Origin: a virus
IMG/VR virus record: IMGVR_UViG_3300035670_000610
Span: 1-38,287 of that record
DNA length: 38,287 nucleotides
Direction: 5' to 3' (one strand)
The position numbers and the translations under genes were made by a program. The notes under the pieces are model-generated. The model was not told the DNA's origin and did no database searches. It saw only the letters and a list, made by a program, of their open reading frames with translations. Positions 1 through 7,964 of this stretch are shown here, in pieces. Numbering within the stretch: position 1 is the stretch's first letter; each line of letters begins with the position of its first letter.

Positions 1-2
1 CG

Positions 3-137
3 CTTCGCGAAAGCACCGGACGCACGGGTGGGAAGACCGTCACTTTTTCGATTGGCAATGAGCCGCTCGCGCGGATGACGAGTGCGAGCCGCCTGGATGT
101 CCTCGTCGGACAGGCGCGTAACGCGGCTCGATTTTGA
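3..137 (+). CDS. Partial flanking ORF cut by the phage left end
   Basis: The frame is open from the window edge for 44 codons with coding-like composition, including the stretch TVTFSIGNEPLARM. Its TGA stop at 135-137 is supplied by the first three bases of the phage terminal repeat. This fits a chromosomal gene read rightward and truncated by insertion. I do not recognise the protein family. The sequence could also be a natural gene end, but a stop formed exactly by the element's first bases makes interruption more likely. Confidence 0.45.
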   Translation, partial: LRESTGRTGGKTVTFSIGNEPLARMTSASRLDVLVGQARNAARF

Positions 138-168
138 AATGGGTCTAGAGTCCGCTGAAATGGGTCTG
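135..168 (+). repeat. Left terminus: two tandem transposase-type binding sites
   Basis: TGAAATGGGTCTA starts at 135, and a second copy, TGAAATGGGTCTG, starts at 156. The 21-bp period is two helical turns. The first copy is the exact inverted partner of the right end at 38187-38199. Spaced sites at an end match the way MuA and related transposases bind. The outermost bases are TG. Confidence 0.75.
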
Positions 169-189
169 AGCCCCCCCTCAAGCGGGACC

Positions 190-1296
190 TTACCAGGGGC
201 CGACGCGGAGCCTGGTGATTTGGTAATGCAGCGACACAGCGGACGAAATGGCTGGAGGCTCCACCCAGTCGGACGTCTGTCCTACGCCCAGGGTTAATGC
301 GCCGTCCTCCTCGACGGCGTCGGTCGCGTTCCGGAGCTCCCAACTCGCGCGAAGAGTGGCCGCGCCAGTGTTAACCAAGCGCCAGCGGTGCGTCACGGCG
401 CGCACGTCCGCGCCGCCAAAAGTGAAGACGCCCACCGTGACCAGCGACCCGACTGCATGCGAAAATGCGCCAGGATCGCTTGTTGCCCGCCATGCCGCCT
501 CCAGCCACTCCCAGGAATGGGTGGTGACGACCGGCGTGGCCTCGTTGGCAGCGGAAATCGCGGCCGCGAACACTGTGGCATGGCTCGTCACCTCCTCCTC
601 GCTGGTCGATTCCACAAGCTCGCCATAATCGAACTCCGGGTCAAAATTCGTGTCGTAAACCAGCGCCGCGCACTCATCAGGCCCCCCGCCGGGCTCCCAG
701 GTCTGAATGACGCCGCTAGCCTCAATGGTCGAGATGATGGAGCCATTCGTCCATTCGTCGGTCGTGGTGAGCTTGATGAGAAACGAGTCAGGCGTGCTGG
801 CAGCCCCCTGGGAGCAAATGGACGCGTAGGCCAGTTTTTCCTCCACCTCCAGGCGCATTGAGGCCATTCTAGAGGCAACCACCGGCAGACGGTAGCCGTC
901 CGGCCCGGCGCTGAGGGTGTTGGCAGGCGGAGCGAGCTTGCGGAGCACGTCCTCGATCTGCCCCAGGGCGGTCGAGTGTGAGGCCAGTCCGGCCGGCGTG
1001 ACGCCCGGTGGCTGCGTGGCATCCTTGCGGCCGTTCATCTGCGCCAGAAGGCGAGCCCAGAATTTCGGACCAACCACGTACACGCGATTGGGCGCAAACT
1101 TCGCGCCTTCCACCACGAGCGGCAATGACCCGGGGCCGCTGGTAGCTCCAGGCGTCTTTCCCTTGGGAGCCGCGCCGGGTGCATTGAGCTGGGTGCGAGC
1201 CTTGAGCGCCTCGCAGATTCGGTTGAGCACGCGACCGCTGAGCAGCCGCGCCCCAGCGCCGGCGGGCGTCTGGATCTGCGGGGCGGGCCTGGTCAT
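190..1296 (-). CDS. Distal tail protein candidate (368 aa, unrecognised)
   Basis: Last gene of the leftward arm; its stop is 55 bp from the phage end. I place the start at ATG 1296, which overlaps the stop of the upstream gene as ATGA. The longer open frame upstream of 1296 only shadows the neighbour. The N-terminal ~100 residues are basic and Ala/Pro-rich. The C-terminal part is Thr/Val-rich, predicted beta, ending in RLRVGPW. Position after the tape measure suggests a tail-tip or distal-tail role. No family was recognised. Confidence 0.75.
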   Translation of the reverse strand: MTRPAPQIQTPAGAGARLLSGRVLNRICEALKARTQLNAPGAAPKGKTPGATSGPGSLPLVVEGAKFAPNRVYVVGPKFWARLLAQMNGRKDATQPPGVTPAGLASHSTALGQIEDVLRKLAPPANTLSAGPDGYRLPVVASRMASMRLEVEEKLAYASICSQGAASTPDSFLIKLTTTDEWTNGSIISTIEASGVIQTWEPGGGPDECAALVYDTNFDPEFDYGELVESTSEEEVTSHATVFAAAISAANEATPVVTTHSWEWLEAAWRATSDPGAFSHAVGSLVTVGVFTFGGADVRAVTHRWRLVNTGAATLRASWELRNATDAVEEDGALTLGVGQTSDWVEPPAISSAVSLHYQITRLRVGPW

Positions 1297-1940
1297 AGCG
1301 GCACGAACTGGAAGACGTACTGCCAGGTCTCGCGGATGAAATGCGCCTGTGGATCGCTCCCCGCGATGGTGTCGATGTCCACATCGGTCATGACCCACCC
1401 ATTGGGGATGTTGATCCGCTGGGCCGCCAGCGTGGCCCAGGAAGGCGAGCGCACGGGCGTGGTGATTGCGGGCGTGCCAGCGGTGCCCACCAGCGCGGTC
1501 GGAATCGTGCCCCCGATTTGCACGTAGCCGATCTCGATGGAGGGGTTCGCCTCCCGCACATTCGCCGGGACTTCGGCATCGCCCAGATCCAGCGCGTCGA
1601 TCTGCATGATCTCGTTCGTCGCCAGCCGGCGGGCGGTCGTGGGCTTGTCGGCGCGGATGCGGCCTTCGTAATGCAGCGCCACTTGCCAGATGTGGCCGCC
1701 GCGCCGCTGCGGCGTGGCGTTGCGGAGCCAGAAGTCCTTGTTGCCGTAGCGCTTGCCCAGCGGCCACATCTCCATGACTTCCAGCGCTGTCTTGGCTTGC
1801 CCGCGAAAGTCGCAGATCACCGTCACGTCGAGGTGGTCGAAGCCGTGCTCCTGGGGCGTCGGCACCGGGCTCAGTTCCGTCCACACTCCGGCGGAGAGCG
1901 AGGTGAGGACGGCTGTTCTGGCGCGGTCGGAGAGAGGCAT
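1293..1940 (-). CDS. Tail-associated protein (215 aa, unrecognised)
   Basis: Translationally coupled to the next gene by an ATGA overlap at 1293-1296. It follows the tape measure gene after a 26-bp gap containing an AATGACG tandem repeat. The sequence is beta-rich with many aromatic residues. I see no catalytic motif or membrane segment. Position between tape measure and the left terminus fits a tail-tip component, but this is inferred from position alone. Confidence 0.75.
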   Translation of the reverse strand: MPLSDRARTAVLTSLSAGVWTELSPVPTPQEHGFDHLDVTVICDFRGQAKTALEVMEMWPLGKRYGNKDFWLRNATPQRRGGHIWQVALHYEGRIRADKPTTARRLATNEIMQIDALDLGDAEVPANVREANPSIEIGYVQIGGTIPTALVGTAGTPAITTPVRSPSWATLAAQRINIPNGWVMTDVDIDTIAGSDPQAHFIRETWQYVFQFVPL

Positions 1941-1966
1941 GAATCAAATGACGAATGACGAATGGG

Positions 1967-3703
1967 TCAGGTGGCGACGGCGAGCGTGTCGAGCTTGGCT
2001 TTCATGTGCATCACGGCTTCGGCCAGCGGATGCGCGCCGCTGGCAGCCTTCGCGGCGCTCGCGGCGGCCTCGCGGCGCTGCTGCTGAGCCTTCGCGGTCC
2101 CGGGCGGCGGCACGTTCGGGGTGAAGGCGGGTTTGAGGCCGGTGGTGCCGTTGACGGAATGCAGCCAGCCGAGTCCACCGCCCATGTAAGTCTTTTTCAT
2201 GCCGCTGCCGCCCGTGGCCTGGCCCACGGCATCACTGGCGTTTTTGAACGCGCCTGAACTGAAGGCGGCAGCCGTTTTGCCTTTGCCACCTGTGTCGAAA
2301 CCGTTGGCCTTTTGCCAGGATGATCCGGCCTTAAAACGCCCCAACTCTCCCGGCTTGAAGCCAAACTCCTTGGCGGCCTGGAGCGCGTCAAACTCCGCCA
2401 GCCCGCCAAACCCCGCGTTGGCTCCGCTCTTCGCGTAGCTGAAGCCCATGATCTTTTTGCGGCCGGCCTCGGCGCTGTCCTTGTCCGTCTTGGCTTTGCT
2501 CTGCGCCTTGTTCGCGGTTTTGGCGTCATCATCAGTGGTTGCGTTGAGCTTCTCTGCCCAGTTGGTCGTTTCCTGGAGGGCTTTAGTAGCCTCCGTTGCC
2601 GTTCCGATGATGTTTTGGAGCGCTTTAACGTGGGGCGTCTCATCCATCGGTTTGCCAGTGGTGATCGTCTGCCAGATCCCACGGACCATCTCCAAGTCCC
2701 CCATGATCGCAGCCGCCACCATGGAGCTCAGCTTCTCCAGTGAGCCCATGATAAGGCTCGGCAGGTTCCGGAAATGCTCCACGATCGCGTTGAAGGCGCG
2801 AATGCGGGCAATCATCATCACGTGATAAAAAGCCTCACCCACCTTCCCCTTCTCAATTGCTTTGGCGATCAGGGTGCTGGCGCTCCCTGTGATGCTGACG
2901 AGCTGAGTCAGATACCCCTTCACCGGCCCGTCATTGATCGGCTTGCCGATCTCGCGAAACACCGCGCCGATGTTGTCCTTCAGCGTGCTCCACAGGCCGA
3001 TGGTGGTCTTGCTCTGCTTCTCCATGCTGGATGCCCAGCGGCCGCCTTCGCCGGCGAGCTGCTGGAGGGCCTTTTGCATGTCGGAGAACCCCACCTTGCC
3101 CTCGCTCATGAGGTCGTTCAGGCCAGCGGTTGAAACGCTCAGCGCCTCGGCGAGCGATTGTTTGATCTCGCCCGCGCCGGCCTCCACGAATTGCTGCATG
3201 TCCTCGGCGTAGATCTTGCCCTGGCCAGCCATCTGTCCGTAAACGGTGGCGAGATTGCCGATGTCGGCCCCGGTGGCCGCGCTCACGTTGCCCAGCGCCA
3301 TGAGCTCGTCTTTGAGGGCTGCTGTGGGCACGCGGGCCGCCAGCAGCTTCTTTGCAGCCTCGGCGAGCTGCGGCAGCTCGAAGGGCGTCTGCGCACCCAT
3401 GGCTTGCAGCTCCGCCAGCGTGGCCTGGGCCTGCTCCATGGAGCCCGTAAGGGTCTCGAATTGAATCAGCGTCTGCTCGGCAGCGGCGGCCGACTTGACC
3501 GCGAATCCCGTGGCGGCAGCGGCCGCCGTGGCGAGCACGGTGACCATGCCGGCGACAGCGGCGGAGACCTTCAGGAACGCGCCCGACGACACTGAGCCCG
3601 CCTCTTTGCTGCCCGCGATGAATCGCCCCTGCTCATCACGCGCCTTCTTCATCGGCCCGGAAAATCCGTCCGACAGCTTGAGCATGTATTCGAGCGTGTT
3701 CAT
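1967..3703 (-). CDS. Tail tape measure protein
   Basis: 578 aa. It has the typical tape-measure domain: a segment like FETLTGS, then a helix, TPFELPQLAEAAKKLLA, and a repeated helical core through about residue 260. A hydrophobic Ala/Val-rich segment lies near residues 45-75. These features match the TP901/Mu-type tape measure family, which sets tail length and is ejected into the host. It is short for the family, predicting a short siphovirus tail. The stop codon lies in a tandem-repeat gap and the start is next to a GTTCGC array. Confidence 0.88.
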   Translation of the reverse strand: MNTLEYMLKLSDGFSGPMKKARDEQGRFIAGSKEAGSVSSGAFLKVSAAVAGMVTVLATAAAAATGFAVKSAAAAEQTLIQFETLTGSMEQAQATLAELQAMGAQTPFELPQLAEAAKKLLAARVPTAALKDELMALGNVSAATGADIGNLATVYGQMAGQGKIYAEDMQQFVEAGAGEIKQSLAEALSVSTAGLNDLMSEGKVGFSDMQKALQQLAGEGGRWASSMEKQSKTTIGLWSTLKDNIGAVFREIGKPINDGPVKGYLTQLVSITGSASTLIAKAIEKGKVGEAFYHVMMIARIRAFNAIVEHFRNLPSLIMGSLEKLSSMVAAAIMGDLEMVRGIWQTITTGKPMDETPHVKALQNIIGTATEATKALQETTNWAEKLNATTDDDAKTANKAQSKAKTDKDSAEAGRKKIMGFSYAKSGANAGFGGLAEFDALQAAKEFGFKPGELGRFKAGSSWQKANGFDTGGKGKTAAAFSSGAFKNASDAVGQATGGSGMKKTYMGGGLGWLHSVNGTTGLKPAFTPNVPPPGTAKAQQQRREAAASAAKAASGAHPLAEAVMHMKAKLDTLAVAT

Positions 3704-3709
3704 GGTTTA

Positions 3710-3752
3710 GTTCGCTGTTCGCCGTTCGCAGTTCGCGATTCGCTGTTCGCGG
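3710..3752. repeat. GTTCGCN short tandem repeat array
   Basis: About six heptamers of the form GTTCGC plus one variable base fill the gap between the tape measure start and the stop of the next gene. The last unit runs into the TTAA that supplies the neighbour's TAA stop. No ribosome-binding site is evident. Confidence 0.85.
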
Positions 3753-4184
3753 TTAAGCCGTGGCCGCGCCGGATTGCAGGAGCTGGCGGGCGTTGAAGCT
3801 GATTTGGGTGGCGCTTTTGACGATGGCCAAAACCGCGCCGTAATCGCCCGTCGCCAGATCGGCCACGGGCATCATCTTGCCGGCGGTGCGGCTCAGCACG
3901 AGCACGGTGTTGATGGCCAGGCCGTGGGAGCCGAGCGTCAGCGCTTCGTCCAGGTCGATGTATTCGACCGGCTGTCCGCCGGCGGCCACGGCATTGCAGG
4001 CCATGCCGGCAGGCACGCGGGCCGCCGCCGTGGCGCTGTCGCCATCGGCCAGGTTGGCGACGCCGGCAGAGACGTAAACGATGTCGCCCTGGGCCAGCGC
4101 CGCGCCACTGATCGCCCGCTGACGGGTGGCGAGCGCGGCAGCGCTGAAGGCGAGCGAGGCGGCGGTGATGGAGAGGTCGGCCAT
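3753..4184 (-). CDS. Small virion protein, decoration-like (143 aa)
   Basis: Ala/Val/Gly-rich, predicted all-beta, with no membrane span and no cysteine cluster. It lies between gp36 and the tape measure, where neck or tail-terminator proteins usually sit. The phrase GAALAQGDIVYV recalls head-decoration (DUF2190-like) proteins and resembles in style the protein at 6585-7406. Function is inferred from position and composition. Confidence 0.7.
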   Translation of the reverse strand: MADLSITAASLAFSAAALATRQRAISGAALAQGDIVYVSAGVANLADGDSATAAARVPAGMACNAVAAGGQPVEYIDLDEALTLGSHGLAINTVLVLSRTAGKMMPVADLATGDYGAVLAIVKSATQISFNARQLLQSGAATA

Positions 4185-4186
4185 AA

Positions 4187-4262
4187 GTCAGTGCGTCAGT
4201 GCGTCAGTGCGTCAGTGCGTCAATGAGTCAGTGAGTCAGTGAGTCAGTGAGTCAGTGAGTCA
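4187..4262. repeat. GTCAGTGN short tandem repeat array
   Basis: About nine octamers GTCAGTGC, then GTCAGTGA. The last three bases provide the TGA stop (reverse strand) of the gp36-like gene. The same octamer recurs at 14255-14309, 16980-17005, 23928-23960, 26899-26960 and 31620-31657. Confidence 0.9.
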
Positions 4263-4694
4263 GCAGAGCGGGCGGCCGGGAGCGCCGAGGGCGCTATCGA
4301 AGGTGATGATGCTCGCGGGCGGATCGATCACGGCGGCGTCGGTATTGGGCTCGACGCTGAGTTTGAGGTCACCGGCGGAGATCATGGCGAGCGTCTTGCG
4401 GAAGGCATCGGCGCGGCCCTTCCAGGGGTTCTCATTGTCCGGCGTGCTACGGCGGCGGTAGCACAGCTCGCAGGCGAAGGCCGTGGCGGCGCGCTTGATG
4501 ATCTTGGGCATCGGGTCAAACGTGAGCGGCACGGCGAAGCGGCCTTCAAGGAGCGCATCGACCTCCTCCTGCACGATGGCCTTCACGGCGTCCCAGGCAT
4601 CCACCACGCCATCGTTGTCATCGTCGAGCGCCTGGATGAGGAACTGCGGCGGGATCTGGCCGCTGAGATCGGCGAGGGCGAGGTAGTCAGACAT
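4260..4694 (-). CDS. Mu gp36-like head-tail connector (DUF1320)
   Basis: 144 aa. The protein opens MSDYLALADLSGQIP and continues with a helical Asp-rich segment and a C-terminal helix pair including RADAFRKTLAMISAGD. This is the DUF1320/gp36 pattern found just after the major capsid gene in Mu-like phages, where it forms part of the head-tail connection. Order in this operon (capsid, disordered protein, tiny membrane peptide, gp36) is consistent. The stop is provided by the adjacent repeat. Confidence 0.8.
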   Translation of the reverse strand: MSDYLALADLSGQIPPQFLIQALDDDNDGVVDAWDAVKAIVQEEVDALLEGRFAVPLTFDPMPKIIKRAATAFACELCYRRRSTPDNENPWKGRADAFRKTLAMISAGDLKLSVEPNTDAAVIDPPASIITFDSALGAPGRPLC

Positions 4695-4761
4695 GCCCGG
4701 AGCGTAGAGCGGCGGGCGGAGGGCGGAGAGTCAGCGGGCGCGTGTTGCGGGGTGTCTGTGG

Positions 4762-4872
4762 CTGTGGCTGAGGTCGTTGACCTCAGGGGGCGGCCTCAGC
4801 GAGGCCAGCTACAGCTTAGCTGTGGCTGAGGTCGTTGACCTCAGGGGATGGCCTCAGCGAGGCCAGCTACAG
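4762..4872 (-). repeat. Two tandem double-hairpin palindromic elements
   Basis: Two ~53-bp copies, at 4762-4814 and 4820-4872. Each has a GGCCTC/GAGGCC stem-loop and a TGAGGTC/GACCTCA stem-loop enclosed by outer complementary ends CTGTAGCTG and CAGC(C/T)ACAG. Read on the minus strand, the transcribed one, they have the same orientation as the right-arm copies read on the plus strand. They lie between the tiny membrane peptide and the gp36-like gene. They could act as transcript stabilisers or weak terminators; no T-tract follows. Confidence 0.85.
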
Positions 4873-4875
4873 AGC

Positions 4876-4953
4876 CTACTCCCCCAGCGTGTCATCGAGC
4901 ACGAAGAACACGATCACGCCAAGCAGGAAGCCGAGGGCCGCCGCGACAATCAT
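4876..4953 (-). CDS. Tiny single-span membrane peptide (25 aa)
   Basis: Its ATG at 4953 overlaps the stop of the upstream gene as ATGA, supporting translation. The product is almost entirely one hydrophobic helix (VAAALGFLLGVIVFFVL) followed by DDTLGE. A phage membrane peptide among head genes is unusual. It might be a lysis or superinfection-exclusion peptide, or a local membrane factor. No family was recognised. Confidence 0.6.
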   Translation of the reverse strand: MIVAAALGFLLGVIVFFVLDDTLGE

Positions 4954-5510
4954 GGCTTGCGGCCTTGCTTCGCGGCACGGGCCGCGAAGATGTCATAGGG
5001 CGGCGGCGTGCGGTAGCGGGGATGGCCGTCGCGGGGTTTGCCAGCGGCCACGCGGTGCTTTTGGGCCAGGGCGATGGCGGGATGCGGCTCGCTGGGGAGC
5101 GCCGACGAATCGTCGGCTTGATTGGTTGGCGACGAGTCGTCGCCACTCCCGATTTCACCAGCGCCCTCGCCTGCGTTCGCAGGGTCAACGGGCTCGTTGG
5201 GCTGATTGAGGCCCTCCTGCGAAGCGGACTCCGCAGGGGGCACAATCAACCCGGTGGTGTTCGCGGGTTGATTAGTGGATTCATCCAATGAAGGCGCCTG
5301 CGGAGGAGAAACCCCCAAAACCTCCGCATGAGCCGGTTCATCGGTCGCTGTGAATGCGCCAGCGGCTGAAGGTGGTTCCCCGCCTGCATCGCTGAGCGAA
5401 GCACTGCGGGCAGGGATGGCGGGCGCTGCCACAGGAGGGCAGACCTCTGCGTCTGCCGACTTCGGCAAGACAGGAGTCTTGCCCTCCGGTTTGTGTGCTC
5501 GTTTCGCCAT
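4950..5510 (-). CDS. Proline-rich disordered protein (186 aa)
   Basis: I choose ATG 5510. The nine codons upstream (MVSSFKFQA) are translated tandem repeat TTTCAAG. The protein is Ala/Pro/Ser/Glu-rich and probably unstructured, with a more ordered basic C-terminus (RTPPPYDIFAARAAKQGRKP). Residues ~12-29 are encoded by a 54-bp palindrome shared with another gene of this phage. It sits between the capsid and gp36 genes; in that slot Mu-like phages carry small variable proteins. Function unknown. Confidence 0.65.
   Translation of the reverse strand: MAKRAHKPEGKTPVLPKSADAEVCPPVAAPAIPARSASLSDAGGEPPSAAGAFTATDEPAHAEVLGVSPPQAPSLDESTNQPANTTGLIVPPAESASQEGLNQPNEPVDPANAGEGAGEIGSGDDSSPTNQADDSSALPSEPHPAIALAQKHRVAAGKPRDGHPRYRTPPPYDIFAARAAKQGRKP
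5434..5487. repeat. 54-bp palindromic element inside a coding region
   Basis: Outer arms GGAGGGCA/TGCCCTCC, inner arms TGCCGA/TCGGCA and a weaker middle stem. It is read in frame by the disordered protein and encodes PVLPKSADAEVCPP. A homologous 54-bp copy lies at 17450-17503 in another gene, and half copies lie at 20098-20123 and 26654-26678. Confidence 0.8.
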
Positions 5511-5540
5511 CGCTTGAAACTTGAAACTTGAAACCATGAA

Positions 5541-5557
5541 CCGCGAGAGGCTCGCGG
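5541..5557 (-). terminator. Hairpin after the major capsid region
   Basis: Perfect 7-bp arms CCGCGAG/CTCGCGG with a 3-nt loop, between the stop of the capsid gene and the start of the next gene, beside a TTTCAAG repeat. No T-tract follows on the minus strand, so it may be a processing or attenuation hairpin rather than a strong terminator. Confidence 0.4.
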
Positions 5558-5564
5558 ACTACGA

Positions 5565-6527
5565 TCACAGCGCGTTGTCCGCGCCAGTGGAGCCGATGAT
5601 GAGCTGGGGGAGGCCGAAGCCCACAGCGGCACGCTGGTAGGCCTGGTAGCGGAAGACGTGGCGGTCGAACGCGTCCTTGTGCGTGTTCGGATCGTCTTGC
5701 GCGTAGAAGCGCGGGCTGGTCTCCGTCTGGTCGATGATCGCACGCACCGGCTCGCCCACGTTGACCACGAACCAGTAATCCTGGCGGGCGCTCGTGTTGA
5801 GGTGCTTGAACTCGATCAAGTCGGCATCGCCACGGTAGATGTTGCTCACCGCGATGTCGCTCGTTGTGCCAGCTTCGAGGATCGTCTCGGCATTGAGGAT
5901 CTTCTTGAAGGTCGTGGCCCACTTGCTGGAGCAGATGACCATGAGCTTGCTGCCCACGTTCATCGGCTCGCCGTTCGGGTCGAGGATGTAATTGAGCTTC
6001 TGCTTCGCCGCCTCCCAGGAGCCAGCGGAGGGCTTCTCCGTCATCTTGTTGTCGAAGGTGCCGGCGTCCAGCAGGCCGGGCAGATGCGGCTTGCTGTCGG
6101 CGAAGAAGTTCGTGCCGGTGTAATCCAGCGTGCTGAAGCCGTCGATGAGGAGCTGAGCCAGGAAGCGGTCCGGGCGACGACGCACAGCGTAGCCGAGCAT
6201 GGTGAACTTGTTGTTGAACTGCGCGGCCTCGCCACGCTCGATGGCGGCCTGGGGCACTTCGACGCTGGCTTCGAGCTCCTCGTTTTCGATCCGATGCTGG
6301 GCACGGGCGGTGACCTGCACCTTGATCTGGTCTTTGAAGCGCTTCATCACCGGCAGGGCGACCAGCATGTCATAGACGTTGACGGCGGCGGAGCTGGACT
6401 GCTTCTCGGCGATCAAGTCCGTGACGCTCTTCGCGCCTTCGGACTCGAAGCCTTTGAACATGACGGTTTTCCAGTCCTCGCGAAGGCGAGTCCGGGCGGC
6501 GGCGGAGTTGATGTCGATGGCGGGCAT
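5565..6527 (-). CDS. Major capsid protein, Mu gpT-like
   Basis: 320 aa. The opening AIDINSAAARTRLREDWKT and the body with YDMLVALPVMKRFKDQ, the NNKFTMLGYAVRRRPDRFLAQLL segment and the central TGTNFFADSKPHLPG loop match the Mu-like major head subunit family (gpT), which has an HK97-type fold. It follows the protease/scaffold and a decoration-like protein, the standard order. ATG 6527 is preceded by a CTAAGGG repeat rather than a Shine-Dalgarno sequence. Confidence 0.92.
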   Translation of the reverse strand: MPAIDINSAAARTRLREDWKTVMFKGFESEGAKSVTDLIAEKQSSSAAVNVYDMLVALPVMKRFKDQIKVQVTARAQHRIENEELEASVEVPQAAIERGEAAQFNNKFTMLGYAVRRRPDRFLAQLLIDGFSTLDYTGTNFFADSKPHLPGLLDAGTFDNKMTEKPSAGSWEAAKQKLNYILDPNGEPMNVGSKLMVICSSKWATTFKKILNAETILEAGTTSDIAVSNIYRGDADLIEFKHLNTSARQDYWFVVNVGEPVRAIIDQTETSPRFYAQDDPNTHKDAFDRHVFRYQAYQRAAVGFGLPQLIIGSTGADNAL

Positions 6528-6540
6528 GGGGAGCGGAGTG

Positions 6541-6582
6541 GGTGCTAAGGGCTAAGAGCTAAGGGCTAAGGGCGGAGAGTCA
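6541..6582. repeat. CTAAGGG/CTAAGAG short tandem repeat
   Basis: About four GCTAAGGG-type octamers followed by GGCGGAGAGTC fill the gap between the capsid start and the stop of the upstream gene. Repeat identity differs from neighbouring gaps. Confidence 0.8.
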
Positions 6583-6584
6583 GA

Positions 6585-7406
6585 TCAGGTTTCGGCGGTC
6601 CAGGTGCCGGAGTAGTCGAGCACGTCCCAGGTGCCGGCAGTGAGGCAGATCAGGTGCACGTGCTCGCGCACGGCATCGGCGGAGAGGTATTTGCCCGCCG
6701 CGCCTTGCGCGCCGGTGGAAGGCAGGGCGATGGTCTCGGTGCCGTTCGGGTCGATGCGGAGCTCCTGTGCGGCTTCGAGCAGGAAGTAGAACTCCAGGCC
6801 CACGGTGGCGGCCGGAAGGGCAAAGACGGCCGCGCCGGAAGCGCCGGCATTGGAGATCACCGCGCCGCTGTCGCCAGCAGTCAGGGTGGCACCATCGGCA
6901 TCCACGATCACACGGCGTGCGCGGCTCAGCGGCTGGAAGGCCACATTGGCGGCCGGGCTGATGAGCACCCAGCAGTAGCCGGTGCCTTCGAGACCGACCA
7001 GAATGCCCGCGATGCGGTCCGCGCCGGTGCCCGCCGGGACGCCCACGGTGTGGTCATCGATCACGCGCACCGGGCGGTAGAGGCTGGCGGCGGTCACATT
7101 GCCATCATTGGCCAAGCGGAAGACGCCGACTTCGGGCGAGACTTTGAGATCACCCTTCGCGCCAAGTAGGTTGTCCACCGTGTCGCCGGTGTTCACGCCG
7201 ATCACGCGGGCCTCGGCCGGCATGGCGGGGTCTGCATACTGCGCCTGGCTGAGAAGCGGGTCGTAAGCGACCATCACGCCTTGATAGATCTTGTGCGCTG
7301 CCTTCACCGGCAGACCGGGGGCGGCGGTGTCCACGTTGTGATGCGGATAGACGGCCTCAGCGGGGCTGAGTTTTTGGACGGGCCAGATGCCAGCGGCGGA
7401 GCTCAT
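6585..7406 (-). CDS. Capsid decoration / DUF2190-like head protein (273 aa)
   Basis: Located between protease/scaffold and the major capsid protein. The N-terminal part includes AHKIYQGVMVAYDP and the alternating small-residue beta pattern typical of decoration proteins. The C-terminal ~110 residues resemble a second beta domain with GAAGKYLSADAVREHVHL. Capsid decoration or stabilisation is the likely role, by family resemblance and position. Confidence 0.7.
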   Translation of the reverse strand: MSSAAGIWPVQKLSPAEAVYPHHNVDTAAPGLPVKAAHKIYQGVMVAYDPLLSQAQYADPAMPAEARVIGVNTGDTVDNLLGAKGDLKVSPEVGVFRLANDGNVTAASLYRPVRVIDDHTVGVPAGTGADRIAGILVGLEGTGYCWVLISPAANVAFQPLSRARRVIVDADGATLTAGDSGAVISNAGASGAAVFALPAATVGLEFYFLLEAAQELRIDPNGTETIALPSTGAQGAAGKYLSADAVREHVHLICLTAGTWDVLDYSGTWTAET

Positions 7407-7414
7407 GGTTTAGA

Positions 7415-7460
7415 GAGAGGTGGAGACTTGGAGTGGTGGAGACTTGGAGACGGGAAGAGA
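7415..7460. repeat. GGAGACTT short tandem repeat
   Basis: Three to four GGAGACTT-type units with GGAGACGGG between two head genes. The same word recurs at 9066-9112, 14205-14250 and 23221-23255. Confidence 0.8.
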
Positions 7461-7964
7461 TCAGCGGTTGGCGTATTTTTTGCGATCCTCGTCGGACACG
7501 CCGGTCATCTCGGAGACGGCTTTGGCTTCGGGAGCTTCGCTGTGCAGCGTGGAGAGCGGGATCACGCCTTCGAGCGTGCGGGCCGACATCGGCACGGTCA
7601 CGGGCAGCTCGGCGCAGAGCTTCTTCAGATCATCCAGCGCCATCGACTTGGCGATGCTTGGCACCTGCTTTCCCTCGCGCACGGCGGCGGCGATGATCTC
7701 GCCACGCTGGCTTTCGAGCTGCTGGGTGGTGAGGAGCTTCAGGGTCTCACCCTGCTCTTTGAGCGTGGCGGCCAGCAGCTTCAGCTCGTCACTCGTGCCG
7801 GCGGAAAGGGTCTTGTTTTTCTCCATCTCCGCCTTCGCGGCGGTGAGCTCCTTTTCACCCGCGCTCATCTTTTCAGTCAGAGCAGCCAGCACTTCGTCAG
7901 CGGTGGCAGTGGCGGCAAGGTCGAGCATCTCGGCGAGTTTGGCGATGAGTTGTTCGGGTGTCAT
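7461..7964 (-). CDS. Internal-start scaffold protein, Mu gpZ-like
   Basis: An in-frame ATG at 7964 opens MTPEQLIAKLAEMLD exactly where the scaffold domain of the protease gene begins. In Mu, scaffold Z is made from an internal start of gene I. Here the start follows a GTTCGC array and a Ser/Thr linker. The product would be 167 aa, highly helical, with two coiled-coil stretches. Separate expression is inferred from the Mu parallel. Confidence 0.5.
   Translation of the reverse strand: MTPEQLIAKLAEMLDLAATATADEVLAALTEKMSAGEKELTAAKAEMEKNKTLSAGTSDELKLLAATLKEQGETLKLLTTQQLESQRGEIIAAAVREGKQVPSIAKSMALDDLKKLCAELPVTVPMSARTLEGVIPLSTLHSEAPEAKAVSEMTGVSDEDRKKYANR

Noticed and set aside
190-1947. 585-codon open frame on the minus strand
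   Set aside because: Only its last 368 codons (from ATG 1296) are a gene; the first part shadows the true gene at 1293-1940, which is coupled by ATGA.
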